DNA of 64,000 nt from Sphingomonas sp. Leaf21 (GTDB taxonomy: Bacteria > Pseudomonadota > Alphaproteobacteria > Sphingomonadales > Sphingomonadaceae), in assembly GCF_916858675.1 (NCBI RefSeq), contig NZ_CAKASM010000013.1, forward strand, positions 1 through 64,000, in the 5' to 3' direction. Position 1 is the stretch's first letter. The number at the start of each line of letters is the position of its first letter. The notes beneath the pieces were generated by a model that worked only from the letters and a program-made list of their open reading frames with translations, made no database searches and was not told where the DNA came from. This document shows positions 55,770-63,998 of the stretch, in pieces. A program made the translations under genes and the position numbers.

Positions 55770-57203
55770 TCAGGCCGCGTTGTCGATGCCCAGTTCGCCC
55801 AGCTTGCGATAGAGCGTCGAGCGCCCGATCCCCAGCCGCCGTGCGACCTCGGTCATGCGGCCGCGATAATGGCTGATGGCGAGGCGGATGACATCGGCCT
55901 CGATCTCCTCCAGCGGGCGCAGATTGCCGTCGGGGCGAAACAGGTTGATCCCGCCATTGTGAGTCGCCCCCGCCGCCGTGGCGCCGACCGAGGGACGGTC
56001 CCCCAGCGAGGCGATCTGCGGAAAATCGGCGGTGGTCAGCGCATCGCCCTCGCACAGCACGGCGGCGCGGAAGAGCGCGTTCTGCAACTGGCGGACATTG
56101 CCCGGCCAGTCATAGCGGCTGAGCAGTTCGAGCGCGTCGTCGGTGATCTCCAGCGCGCGCAGACCCGGCTGCTGCGCGATCCGGCCGAGCAGATGGCGGG
56201 TCAGCGCGGGCACGTCCTCCGCCCGGTCGCGCAGCGCGGGCACCGCGACATGGACGACGTTGAGCTTGTAATACAGGTCCTCGCGGAACCGCCCCGCCTC
56301 GACCGCCTCCAGCAGGCGACCGTCCGACGCGGCGATGATGCGGACGTCGACCTCGCGTGCGTGGCGCGCGCCCAGCGGAACGATCGTGCCCGTCTGCAGC
56401 ATGTCGAGCAGCCGCGTCTGCGTCTCGGGCGGCATACCGGACACTTCGTCGAGGAACAGGGTCGACCCGTCCGCCTCGACCATCTTGCCGATCCGCCGCT
56501 CGAAGGCACCGGCAAAGGCACCCTCCTCATGGCCGAAGATGATGCTGTCGAGCAGGTTGGCGGCGGTCGCGGCACAGTTGACGCGGACCATCGGCCGTTC
56601 GGCGCGTGGCGAGGCGACATGGATCGCCTCGGCCAGCGATTCCTTGCCGACGCCGCCCTCGCCCTCGATCAGCACGGATACGCGCGCGCGCGCCGACTTG
56701 GCGGCGATGGCGAGCGCGGCGCGGAATTCGGGCGCGTCGCCGACGATCTCGTCGAAGGCGAGGAGCGCGGGGATCTTCTCGGTCAGCGGGCGAAGCTCGC
56801 CGCTCGTCTGTCCGGCGACGCACGCCTCCAGCGCGGCGAGCAGGCGTTCGGGGGCGAGCGGCTTGACCAGGAAGTCGGTCGCGCCCGCGCGCATCGCCGC
56901 CACCGCCTGCGCGACCGACTCGTTGGCGGTGAGCATCAGGATGGGCAGTTCGGGGCGAAGCGCGTGGCAGTCCGCGATCAACTGGGTGGCATCGGTGCCC
57001 GGCGCCCAATGGTCGATCAGCACGGCGTCGAGTTCGCGCCCCTGCGCCGAACCCAGGACGGAGGCCGCCATGTCCGCATCGGTGGCGAACAGGGTGCGCC
57101 AGCCGCCCCGCTGCGCCAGCGCGGCGATCAGCCGACGCTGGGCAGGTTCGTCATCGATCAGCAGCAGCAAACGTTGACCGTTGCGCGTCATATTTCGTCC
57201 CAT
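55770..57203 (-). CDS. NtrC-like response regulator with altered GAFTGA loop
   Basis: The 477-residue protein has a receiver (IDDEP, phospho-Asp at residue 64, Lys in FLVKPLAP at 114), an AAA+ domain (Walker A GEGGVGKE at 181-188, Walker B STLFLDEVSG) and a C-terminal Fis-type helix-turn-helix (MTEVARRLGIGRSTLYRKLGEL). The sigma-54 contact loop reads GAFAGA (residues 228-233) where GAFTGA is expected. In NtrC and PspF this Thr is needed to engage sigma-54, so this protein may use another mode of action. It is a single gene divergent from COX IV. Confidence 0.93.
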   Translation of the reverse strand: MGRNMTRNGQRLLLLIDDEPAQRRLIAALAQRGGWRTLFATDADMAASVLGSAQGRELDAVLIDHWAPGTDATQLIADCHALRPELPILMLTANESVAQAVAAMRAGATDFLVKPLAPERLLAALEACVAGQTSGELRPLTEKIPALLAFDEIVGDAPEFRAALAIAAKSARARVSVLIEGEGGVGKESLAEAIHVASPRAERPMVRVNCAATAANLLDSIIFGHEEGAFAGAFERRIGKMVEADGSTLFLDEVSGMPPETQTRLLDMLQTGTIVPLGARHAREVDVRIIAASDGRLLEAVEAGRFREDLYYKLNVVHVAVPALRDRAEDVPALTRHLLGRIAQQPGLRALEITDDALELLSRYDWPGNVRQLQNALFRAAVLCEGDALTTADFPQIASLGDRPSVGATAAGATHNGGINLFRPDGNLRPLEEIEADVIRLAISHYRGRMTEVARRLGIGRSTLYRKLGELGIDNAA

Positions 57204-57434
57204 TAGCCCTGTTGACCGCGCTATAGCGCAATTTTCTTAAAATCTGCCTTTATTCGGGACAGTAATGACATCACGGGATTAACGATGTCTTTCCGACGCT
57301 TGCCTTTTCCGATCGCGTGCAGATCGCGGATCGGACCGGGCGTTTCGGGGTTGATCCGCTGGCTGTGGCGAATAAGCTCGGATCTGGTCAGGACGGCGGA
57401 CCGACCGCCCCGGCCGATAGCGGAGGTGAGGATC
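57204..57434. promoter_or_regulatory. Divergent promoter region of the NtrC-like regulator and the COX IV/pnt genes
   Basis: This 231 bp gap is divergent. A perfect 12 bp palindrome GCGCTATAGCGC is at 57219-57230, close to the regulator start, with AT-rich bases after it (AATTTTCTTAAAATC). It could be an operator or simple secondary structure. GGAGGTGAGG at 57423-57432 is the ribosome binding site of the COX IV gene. Confidence 0.45.
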
Positions 57435-57569
57435 ATGGCGGCCAATGACATCGGCACCGGCGAGATGAAGGCGCACGTCGCCACCTACGGTCTGTTGATC
57501 AGCCTGCTCAAATGGGGATCGATCGTGGTCGCCCTGCTGGTGATGGTCGTCCTCTGGCTGATCGCCTGA
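57435..57569 (+). CDS. aa3-type cytochrome c oxidase subunit IV
   Basis: This 44-residue protein has one transmembrane helix (LKWGSIVVALLVMVVLWLIA) after a short polar head ending MKAHVATYGLLISLLKW. That is the COX4_pro_2 family pattern, the small fourth subunit of alphaproteobacterial aa3 oxidase. A longer frame starts at 57285, but GGAGGTGAGG two bases before the ATG at 57435 and the family start settle this choice. It lies 4 bp before pntAA, a common association, so it is part of the same transcript. The gene is too short for most gene finders. Confidence 0.85.
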   Translation: MAANDIGTGEMKAHVATYGLLISLLKWGSIVVALLVMVVLWLIA

Positions 57570-57573
57570 CGCC

Positions 57574-58701
57574 GTGAGCGTCCGCATCGCGGTCCTGCGC
57601 GAGGCCGCATCCGGCGAATCGCGGGTCGCCGCCACGCCCGAAACGGTCCGCAAGCTGATCGCGCTCGGCGCGACATTGGCGGTCGAGCGCGACGCGGGGA
57701 TGGCGGCGGGGATCTCCGACGAGGATTATGCGCAGGCGGGGGCGATTCCCGGCGCGCGCGATCAGATCCTGGCCGGCGCCGATATCGTACTGGCGGTGCA
57801 GGCACCCGAGGCCGCGACGCTCGCGGGCGTGGCGCCCGGCGCCTGGGTGGTCGGTGCCTTCGATCCGTTCCGCCGCGGCGAGGCGGTCGCCGCCTATGCA
57901 GCGGGGGGGCTGGAGGCGCTGGCGATGGACTGGATGCCGCGCATCACCCGTGCCCAGTCGATGGACATCCTGTCGTCCCAGTCGAACCTCGCCGGATACA
58001 AGGCGGTGCTGGAGGCGGCGAACGCCTATGGCCGAGCCTTTCCGATGATGATGACGGCGGCGGGCACGATCCCGGCGGCGCGCGCCTTCGTCATGGGGGT
58101 CGGCGTCGCGGGGCTTCAGGCGATCGCGACCGCGCGGCGGCTGGGCGCGCAGGTGTCGGCGACCGACGTCCGCTCCGCCACGCGCGAACAGATCCAGTCG
58201 CTTGGCGCCAAGCCGATCTTCGTCGAGGGCGTGGCGGGGATCGAGGGCGAAGGTGCGGGCGGCTATGCGGGCGAGACGAGCGACGCCTATCGCGCGGCAC
58301 AGGCCGAACTGGTCGCGGGGCATATCGCCAAACAGGATATCGTCATCACCACCGCGCTGATCCCCGGCCGCCCCGCGCCGCGACTGGTCACCGATGGGCA
58401 GGTCGCGACGATGCGCCCCGGCAGCGTCATCGTCGACCTGGCGGTGGAGGCGGGCGGCAATGTCGAGGGCGCGGTGGCGGGTGAGATCGTCCAGCGCCAC
58501 GGCGTGACGATCATCGGCCACCGCAACATGGCAGGGCGGTTGGCGCCGGACGCCTCGGCCCTGTTCGCGCGCAACCTGTATAATTTCCTGGCGGCCTTCT
58601 GGGACAAGGATGCCGGGCGGCCGGTGCTCGACGAGGAGATCGGCGACGCGATCCGGCTGACCAGGGGCGGGCAGGTGGTGAACCCGAGGTTGGGGTCGTG
58701 A
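57574..58701 (+). CDS. pntAA: NAD(P) transhydrogenase subunit alpha part 1
   Basis: This 375-residue soluble subunit binds NAD(H) in the proton-pumping transhydrogenase. Visible features are VRIAVLREAASGESRVAATPE, SQSNLAGYKAVLEAA, the Rossmann motif MGVGVAGLQAIATARRLGA and the RPAPRLVTDGQVATMRPGSVIVDLA stretch read in parts. The start is GTG at 57574. In E. coli this and the next gene are fused; the split form is typical of alphaproteobacteria. The stop overlaps an alternative GTG of the DUF559 gene. Confidence 0.95.
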   Translation: MSVRIAVLREAASGESRVAATPETVRKLIALGATLAVERDAGMAAGISDEDYAQAGAIPGARDQILAGADIVLAVQAPEAATLAGVAPGAWVVGAFDPFRRGEAVAAYAAGGLEALAMDWMPRITRAQSMDILSSQSNLAGYKAVLEAANAYGRAFPMMMTAAGTIPAARAFVMGVGVAGLQAIATARRLGAQVSATDVRSATREQIQSLGAKPIFVEGVAGIEGEGAGGYAGETSDAYRAAQAELVAGHIAKQDIVITTALIPGRPAPRLVTDGQVATMRPGSVIVDLAVEAGGNVEGAVAGEIVQRHGVTIIGHRNMAGRLAPDASALFARNLYNFLAAFWDKDAGRPVLDEEIGDAIRLTRGGQVVNPRLGS

Positions 58702-58704
58702 CGA

Positions 58705-58751
58705 TCCTCCCCGGAACGGGGAGGGGGACCGGCGAAGCCGGTGGAGGGGGC
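58705..58751 (+). repeat. Left U repeat flanking the DUF559 gene
   Basis: TCCTCCCCGGAACGGGGAGG, then GGGACC, then GGCGAAGCC and GGTGGAGGGGGC. It starts 4 bp after the pntAA stop. The two hairpins and spacing match the copies at 41183 and 52923. Its last bases GGAGGGGGC give a ribosome binding site for the GTG at 58752. Confidence 0.88.
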
Positions 58752-59156
58752 GTGCCACCAACGCCGCGGCCCGAAGTAGCGCTGGCGCGAAAACTCCGCC
58801 GGTCACTGGGTCTGCCGGAGGTCATGCTTTGGCAAAAGCTTCGAGGATCGCCCGGCGGCGTTCGTTTCCGGCGACAGCATCCCATCGGATGCTACGTCGC
58901 CGATTTCTTCTGCGCCAAGGCGCGACTGGTCGTCGAGGTCGACGGTGCGATTCACGGCGTCGATCAACGTCCGCTTCGCGACACCGCGCGTGACCGTTTT
59001 ATGAGTGACAACGGGTACAGGGTCATAAGGATCGGCGCCGCTGATATCCTGCGCGATGCCGAAGCGGTCGCCGCTTCGATCGTCTCGCTGGCGGCGAGCC
59101 CCCTCCACCACTCGCCTTCGGCGAGCGGTCCCCCTCCCCGTGCCGGGGAGGAATAG
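58752..59156 (+). CDS. DUF559 (Vsr-like) endonuclease-domain protein between inverted repeats
   Basis: The 134-residue protein has the DUF559 pattern: [39 protein letters not shown], and [13 protein letters not shown], followed by [15 protein letters not shown]. These match the PD-(D/E)xK fold of very-short-patch-repair nucleases (Asp in VADF, Glu-Val-Asp). The GTG at 58752 is preferred since the left repeat supplies GGAGG just upstream; a GTG at 58698 would read through the whole repeat. The last 20 residues are encoded by the right repeat. The gene interrupts the pnt operon. Confidence 0.82.
   Translation: MPPTPRPEVALARKLRRSLGLPEVMLWQKLRGSPGGVRFRRQHPIGCYVADFFCAKARLVVEVDGAIHGVDQRPLRDTARDRFMSDNGYRVIRIGAADILRDAEAVAASIVSLAASPLHHSPSASGPPPRAGEE
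59098..59152 (-). repeat. Right U repeat flanking the DUF559 gene
   Basis: This is the reverse-orientation copy: GCCCCCTCCACCACTCGCC, then a second hairpin with TTCG loop, GGTCCCC, and CTCCCCGTGCCGGGGAGGA. It encodes the DUF559 C-terminus on one strand. Its final GGGGAGGA lies 5 bases before the pntAB ATG at 59158, serving as its ribosome binding site. Confidence 0.88.
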
Positions 59157-59157
59157 C

Positions 59158-59457
59158 ATGGACTTCATAGCGATCCTGTCGATCTTCGTGCTGGCCTGCT
59201 TCGTCGGCTATTATGTCGTCTGGTCGGTCACGCCCGCGCTGCACACGCCGTTGATGGCCGTCACCAACGCCATCTCCTCGGTCATCATCGTCGGCGCGCT
59301 GATCGCGTCGGCGGCGTCGTCGGGGGCGACGGGTTCGGGCGTCGCCAAATGGCTGGGGCTGGCGGCGGTCGTGCTGGCCAGCATCAACATCTTCGGGGGC
59401 TTCGCGGTGACGCAGCGAATGCTCGCCATGTACCGCAAGAAGGAGAAGCGCTCGTGA
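59158..59457 (+). CDS. pntAB: NAD(P) transhydrogenase subunit alpha part 2
   Basis: This 99-residue subunit is purely membrane-embedded, with three helices at about residues 3-22, 33-53 and 62-84, and contains [24 protein letters not shown], read in parts, the conserved segment of proton-channel domain II. It pairs with PntB to form the proton channel. The ribosome binding site is supplied by the preceding U repeat, so the insertion did not cut its translation. Its stop overlaps the pntB start as GTGA. Confidence 0.94.
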   Translation: MDFIAILSIFVLACFVGYYVVWSVTPALHTPLMAVTNAISSVIIVGALIASAASSGATGSGVAKWLGLAAVVLASINIFGGFAVTQRMLAMYRKKEKRS

Positions 59458-60965
59458 GCCCCTCCGTCCTGTCGACCGTTCCGCAGAGCATGGCGGCCAG
59501 CCCCTGGGTCTCGCTCGCCTATCTGGTCGCGGGGGTGTGCTTCATCCTGGCGTTGCGGGGGCTGTCGAGTCCGACGACCAGCCAGCGGGGCAATCGCTTC
59601 GGCATGATCGGCATGGGCATCGCGGTCGTCACCACGCTGGTGACGCATGTGCCCTTCGCTTTGCCGGAGGGGAGCCGCAACTTCGACGCACAGGGCGTCG
59701 ACTGGACCGCGATCATCGAAATCCTCGCCGCCATCGGCCTGGGCGCGGCGATCGGCATCACCACCGCGCGGCGCATCGCGATGACCGCGATGCCGCAGCT
59801 GGTCGCCGCCTTCCACTCGCTGGTCGGGCTCGCCGCCGTCGCGGTCGCGTGCGCGGCGTTCCTCAACCCGGTCGCCTTCGACATCGCCGACATGGTCGTA
59901 CCGCTGATCGGACCGCCCTTTGCCAGCATCCATGTCGTCAGCCGGGTGGAGATGGCGCTGGGCGTGGCGATCGGCGCGATCACCTTTTCGGGTTCGGTCA
60001 TCGCCTTCCTGAAGCTCAACGGCAATATGGGTGGCAAGCCGATCCTGCTGCCCGGCCGTCATGCGCTCAATCTCGGCATCCTCGGCGCGATCGTCATCCT
60101 GGTGGCGATGTTCACGCGGGATCAGGCGCCGTGGATCTTCTGGACGATCACCATCCTGTCCTTCGCGATCGGCTTCCTGCTGATCGTCCCCATCGGCGGC
60201 GCGGACATGCCGGTCGTGGTGTCGATGCTGAACAGCTATTCGGGCTGGGCGGCGGCGGCGATGGGCTTCACCCTGCACAACAGCGCGATGATCATCACCG
60301 GCGCGCTGGTCGGATCGTCGGGTGCGATCCTGTCCTACATCATGTGCCGGGCGATGAACCGCAGCTTCATCAGCGTGATCGCGGGCGGCTTCGGCGCGAG
60401 CGATGCGGGAAGTGCGGGCGGCGTTGCGGTCGACCGGCCGTGGAAGCGCGGCAGCGCGGAGGACGCGGCCTTCCTGATGAGCCAGGCCGAACAGGTCGTC
60501 ATCGTCCCGGGATACGGCATGGCGGTGGCGCAGGCGCAGCATGTCCTTCGCGAGATGGGCGACCTGCTCAAGAAGGAGGGGGTTCGCGTCAAATACGCCA
60601 TCCATCCGGTCGCGGGCCGGATGCCCGGCCATATGAACGTGCTGCTCGCCGAGGCGAACGTCCCCTATGACGAGGTGTTCGAGCTGGAGGACATCAACGC
60701 CGAGTTCGCGCAGACCGACGTCGCCTTCGTCATCGGGGCCAATGACGTGACCAACCCGGCGGCGAAGACCGACAAGTCCTCGCCGATCTACGGCATGCCG
60801 GTGCTCGATGTCGAAAAGGCCAAGACCGTATTGTTCATCAAGCGCTCGATGGGCGGCGTCGGCTATGCCGGGGTGGATAACGAGTTGTTCTACCGCGACA
60901 ATACGATGATGCTGCTCGCCGACGCCAAGAAGATGGTCGAGGAGATCGTCAAGGCGCTCGGCTAA
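59454..60965 (+). CDS. pntB: NAD(P) transhydrogenase subunit beta
   Basis: The 503-residue protein has nine or more transmembrane helices in the first 280 residues, including [25 protein letters not shown] (read in parts) with residues of the proton path, and a C-terminal NADP-binding domain with [37 protein letters not shown] and [22 protein letters not shown]. It starts with GTG at 59454 overlapping pntAB. All parts of the enzyme needed for hydride transfer and proton pumping are present despite the insertion. Confidence 0.96.
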   Translation: MSPSVLSTVPQSMAASPWVSLAYLVAGVCFILALRGLSSPTTSQRGNRFGMIGMGIAVVTTLVTHVPFALPEGSRNFDAQGVDWTAIIEILAAIGLGAAIGITTARRIAMTAMPQLVAAFHSLVGLAAVAVACAAFLNPVAFDIADMVVPLIGPPFASIHVVSRVEMALGVAIGAITFSGSVIAFLKLNGNMGGKPILLPGRHALNLGILGAIVILVAMFTRDQAPWIFWTITILSFAIGFLLIVPIGGADMPVVVSMLNSYSGWAAAAMGFTLHNSAMIITGALVGSSGAILSYIMCRAMNRSFISVIAGGFGASDAGSAGGVAVDRPWKRGSAEDAAFLMSQAEQVVIVPGYGMAVAQAQHVLREMGDLLKKEGVRVKYAIHPVAGRMPGHMNVLLAEANVPYDEVFELEDINAEFAQTDVAFVIGANDVTNPAAKTDKSSPIYGMPVLDVEKAKTVLFIKRSMGGVGYAGVDNELFYRDNTMMLLADAKKMVEEIVKALG

Positions 60966-61107
60966 ATGACCGATTTGGACTGAATCGTCATCGCGATCTC
61001 GCCCCTTCCGCTGGATCGCGAGGGCGCCATATCGTATCCGAAGCCCGTCCGCCGGACAGGATCTGGCGGTGTACCCGGCCTGGGGGGCGGGGCAACGGGG
61101 AAAAAGG

Positions 61108-62028
61108 GTGGACGGACAGGAGCTTTACGGCGACGGTTTCGGCGTGGTGGTGATCGGCGCGCCCGCACTGGCCGTAGCGGCGCGTGATGCCGTGCATCAG
61201 GCGGGCGGCCGCGTGCTGCGGACGATCGCTTGGGCGTCGGTGGCCGACGAAATCGGCCTTCAGGCGGGGCGCCCGCTGCTCCTGGTCGATACGCATGGTG
61301 CCGAACCCGCGATGATGGAGATCGCGCTCGCCCGGATCGATGCGGTGGCGACCGCGCTCGATCTGCCCATTGTGGTCAGTCTGACCACGGCGGAGATCGA
61401 TCTGGTCGCGGCGATGCTGCTGGGCCCCAAGGTGGAAATGCTGTGCGATGCCAGCCAGACCGAGCTGATCGCGGCGCTGGCGGTCGCGGGGGTCAGCAAC
61501 AGCGCCGCCGCGATGCTGCACGCGCATTTCCGCGAAGGGGAGTCGGAGCGGCTGAGGCGGCTGAATGCCGAGGTCGCGCGCATCGCCGAGGCGCTCGCCC
61601 GGCTGTCGGTGCAGGAGGAGGAGAACCGGCGCGGCGGCGTCGGCGACCGACACCAGAGCTTTCACGGGGCGCCCGCACGGTCGCATCCGGGCGACGCCGA
61701 TCTGGTCCGCCGCATGATCCGCGCGCGGCGGCAGCGCGACGGCTTTTTCGGAACGGGGCTGTTCGAGGAACCGGCCTGGGACATGCTGCTCGACCTTTAT
61801 GCGGCGCATCTGGAGGAGACCCGGGTATCGGTCTCCAGCCTGTGCATCGCCGCCGCCGTCGCGCCGACCACCGCACTGCGATGGATCGGCAAGATGACCG
61901 AGGCGGGGCTGTTCGCGCGGCAACCCGATCCGGTCGACCGCCGCCGCGCCTTCATGGTGCTGACCCAGCCCGCGCTGGAGGCGATGCGCGGCTATCTCGA
62001 TGCGGTGCGGCGGCTGGGGACGCTGTAG
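61108..62028 (+). CDS. Degenerate receiver-like domain fused to MarR-type winged helix
   Basis: The 306-residue protein has an N-terminal Rossmann-like alpha/beta domain (GVVVIGAPALAVAARDAV, RPLLLVDTHGAEP, LPIVVSLTTAEID) with the layout of a receiver but without the acidic triad. An alpha-helical linker follows, rich in Arg and Glu. The C-terminal wing-helix reads ISSLCIAAAV-type text (VSVSSLCIAAAVAPTTALRWIGKM), then GLFARQPDPVDRRRAFMVLT, as in MarR proteins. The start is taken as GTG at 61108 after ACGGGGAAAAAGG; a GTG at 61069 is also possible. Ligand and targets are unknown. Its stop codon TAG lies within a repeat. Confidence 0.75.
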   Translation: MDGQELYGDGFGVVVIGAPALAVAARDAVHQAGGRVLRTIAWASVADEIGLQAGRPLLLVDTHGAEPAMMEIALARIDAVATALDLPIVVSLTTAEIDLVAAMLLGPKVEMLCDASQTELIAALAVAGVSNSAAAMLHAHFREGESERLRRLNAEVARIAEALARLSVQEEENRRGGVGDRHQSFHGAPARSHPGDADLVRRMIRARRQRDGFFGTGLFEEPAWDMLLDLYAAHLEETRVSVSSLCIAAAVAPTTALRWIGKMTEAGLFARQPDPVDRRRAFMVLTQPALEAMRGYLDAVRRLGTL

Positions 62029-62092
62029 GCCTTATTCTCCCCTCTCCCCTCTACGAGGGGCGAGGGGTGGACAGGCATGGTTGAATGTCGCT
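62026..62092. repeat. Degenerate reverse copy of the MITE-like palindrome
   Basis: The sequence from TAGGCC through TTATTCTCCCCTCTCCCCTC to GGTTGAATGTCGCTCAGC matches the reverse complement of the 90 bp element at 24583, with the outermost 15 bases lost on the left and differences on the right. It contributes the stop codon of the MarR-like gene and touches the stop of the MpaB-like gene. Confidence 0.65.
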
Positions 62093-62916
62093 CAGCCCGC
62101 CAGCGCCCAGCGGATCGCGCCGCCCAGCCGCCGGGTGCCCGCCCGGATCGCGGGGCGGATCGCGGCGGGGCCGTCCAGGCCGTGCAGCCGCGCCGCCCAT
62201 TCGGGAAGCAGCGCGATTCCCGCCTGGGTCAGCCAGGAAGCGACGGGCGCGAGCGTGGGGCTGGGCGCGGGCTGGTTGAGCAGGGTGCGCGCGACCATCC
62301 GCGTGCGCGCGTCGACGCGAAGCTCGGACCGGATCGATCCCAGGAAGCGTGCCAGCTGGTGGCGATCCTCGGGAACATCCCGTGCGCCCAGCCGCCGTGC
62401 GATCATCGCCATCTCGGCGAGGTAGCGGTCGGCCGCGTCGTCCGGAAAATCGGGGTCGCGATAGGTGCGGTGCGCGCGAAGGAAGCTGTCGACCTCGGCG
62501 GCATGGACGAAGGTCAGCAGATGCGGATCGTTGGCGCTATAGGGCGTGCCGTCGGGCAGGGTGCCGCTGACCCGGTCATGTACCTGCCTTACCCGCGCGA
62601 TCATAGCGTCCGCCGCCTCGGTCGAGCCATAGGTGGTGACCGAGATGAACCCGGCGGTGCGTCTCAGCCGGCCGGCCATGTCGCGGCGAAACTGCGAATG
62701 GTCCCACACCCCCGCCAGCGCGGCGGGGTGGAGCATCTGGACGAGCAGCGACGCGATCCCGCCCGCCATCATCGCGGTGAAGTCGCCGTGAACCGCCCAT
62801 GTCGCCGAACCCGGCCCGAACAGGCCGTCATCGCCCGGCGGCCGAGTCAGATCGAGCGAACGGGCGCCGACCACGTCTCGAATCTGGTCGGCGATCTGGC
62901 GGCGGACGGGGAGCAT
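62092..62916 (-). CDS. Oxygenase MpaB family protein (DUF2236)
   Basis: The 274-residue protein has the DUF2236 pattern: TWAVHGDFTAMMAGGIASLLVQMLHPAALAGVWDHS, read in parts, SVTTYGSTEAADAMIARVRQVHDRV and the ANDPHLLTFVHAAEVDSFL stretch. Family members include latex-clearing proteins and mycophenolic acid MpaB; many bind haem. The His residues in MLHPAALAGVWDH and FVHAAE are the conserved ones. The substrate is unknown. It is divergent from nothing: dapF lies 146 bp upstream on the same strand. Confidence 0.85.
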   Translation of the reverse strand: MLPVRRQIADQIRDVVGARSLDLTRPPGDDGLFGPGSATWAVHGDFTAMMAGGIASLLVQMLHPAALAGVWDHSQFRRDMAGRLRRTAGFISVTTYGSTEAADAMIARVRQVHDRVSGTLPDGTPYSANDPHLLTFVHAAEVDSFLRAHRTYRDPDFPDDAADRYLAEMAMIARRLGARDVPEDRHQLARFLGSIRSELRVDARTRMVARTLLNQPAPSPTLAPVASWLTQAGIALLPEWAARLHGLDGPAAIRPAIRAGTRRLGGAIRWALAG

Positions 62917-63062
62917 GTTCGATCAACGCCCAAGCGCGGGCTTGCGTTGCGTGCGGGTGGGCATGTCGTTTGCGTGGCCTTGATCGGTGCGCCGGAACGC
63001 CCCCCACCCTCCGTCCGCGCGGAGCGACGTCGAAGCGAACGCCCGCCACTCGCCGGAAGGGC

Positions 63063-63998
63063 TCACCCCCGCCTGGCGGCGTCCCAGGCGGCGATCTCCT
63101 CGGGGAAGCGGCGATCGACCACCAGGTCGCTGGCCGTCTCGCTGGAGAGGTCGACCTCGACCGATCCCGCCCATTCATAGGTCGCGTTGCCCGACAGCGT
63201 GACCATGCCATCCCGCCCGGCAAAGGCGCGGACGAGGCCGCCGCGATTGAACACCACGGTCGGGCGGTCCCAGCCGATACGCCCGGTCAGACAGGCGGCG
63301 TAGGTGGAGGCGGCCATCGCGCTGCCGCAACTGTCGGTCAGGCCCACGCCGCGCTCGAACGTCCGGACGAACAGCGCATCGCCGCGCAGCTCGACGAACG
63401 AGACATTGGCGCGGTTGGGCAGCCAGTCGGGCGCCGCCTCGCAAAGCTGGCCGAGCCGGACCAGCTCCGCCTCGTCCACCTGCTCGACGAAATGGACCAG
63501 ATGCGGGTTGGGCATGGTCACGGCGGTGAAGCGAAGGGCGGGATCGAGCATCGGCAGCACCGCCTCGACCAGGCGTTCGGGCGCGCCGTGGATCGGCCAG
63601 GCGGCGGTCGACAGCCCTGCCGGGCCCGCTGTCTCGCGCACGGTATAGACGCCGGGCGCCAGATCGTCGTCGCGCCGCGCCTCGGCCCGCGATGTCTTGA
63701 GCTTGACGGTCGCGGTGTCGAGCCCGAGCGCCTCGAACCCGGCGCGGGCGACGCAGCGGACGCCGTTGAGGCACGTCTCCGCCTCGCTCCCGTCGCTGTT
63801 GCGCATCACCATCCCGAACGCGGCCTGCGCATCGCCGGGGACGAGCAGCAGCAGGCCATCGCCGCCGACCGGACCCTCGCGATCGGCCAGCGCGCGCGCC
63901 ACGCCCGCCCATTGCGCCTCGGTCAAGGACAGCTCGCGCGCGTCGATCATCGGGAAGTCGTTGCCCGACCCATGGCATTTGACGATCGCGAACCGCAT
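63063..63998 (-). CDS. dapF: Divergent diaminopimelate epimerase-family protein
   Basis: This 311-residue protein has the DapF pseudo-dimer fold: FAIVKCHGSGNDFPMID, NSDGSEAETCLNGVRC with the first catalytic Cys at 76, and TDSCGSAMAAS with the second at 224. Typical DapF reads C-G-N-G-x-R-C and A-C-G-T-G-A-C-A, so both motifs depart from consensus (CLNG; CGSAMAA), and it is about 35 residues longer than usual. It may be the true lysine and peptidoglycan DAP epimerase of this lineage or a paralogue racemising another amino acid. The ATG at 63998 is complete within the window. Confidence 0.75.
   Translation of the reverse strand: MRFAIVKCHGSGNDFPMIDARELSLTEAQWAGVARALADREGPVGGDGLLLLVPGDAQAAFGMVMRNSDGSEAETCLNGVRCVARAGFEALGLDTATVKLKTSRAEARRDDDLAPGVYTVRETAGPAGLSTAAWPIHGAPERLVEAVLPMLDPALRFTAVTMPNPHLVHFVEQVDEAELVRLGQLCEAAPDWLPNRANVSFVELRGDALFVRTFERGVGLTDSCGSAMAASTYAACLTGRIGWDRPTVVFNRGGLVRAFAGRDGMVTLSGNATYEWAGSVEVDLSSETASDLVVDRRFPEEIAAWDAARRG

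Noticed and set aside
57285-57434. Longer form of the COX IV gene starting at 57285
   Set aside because: The extra 50 residues are Arg-rich and unlike the family; GGAGGTGAGG directly precedes the ATG at 57435.
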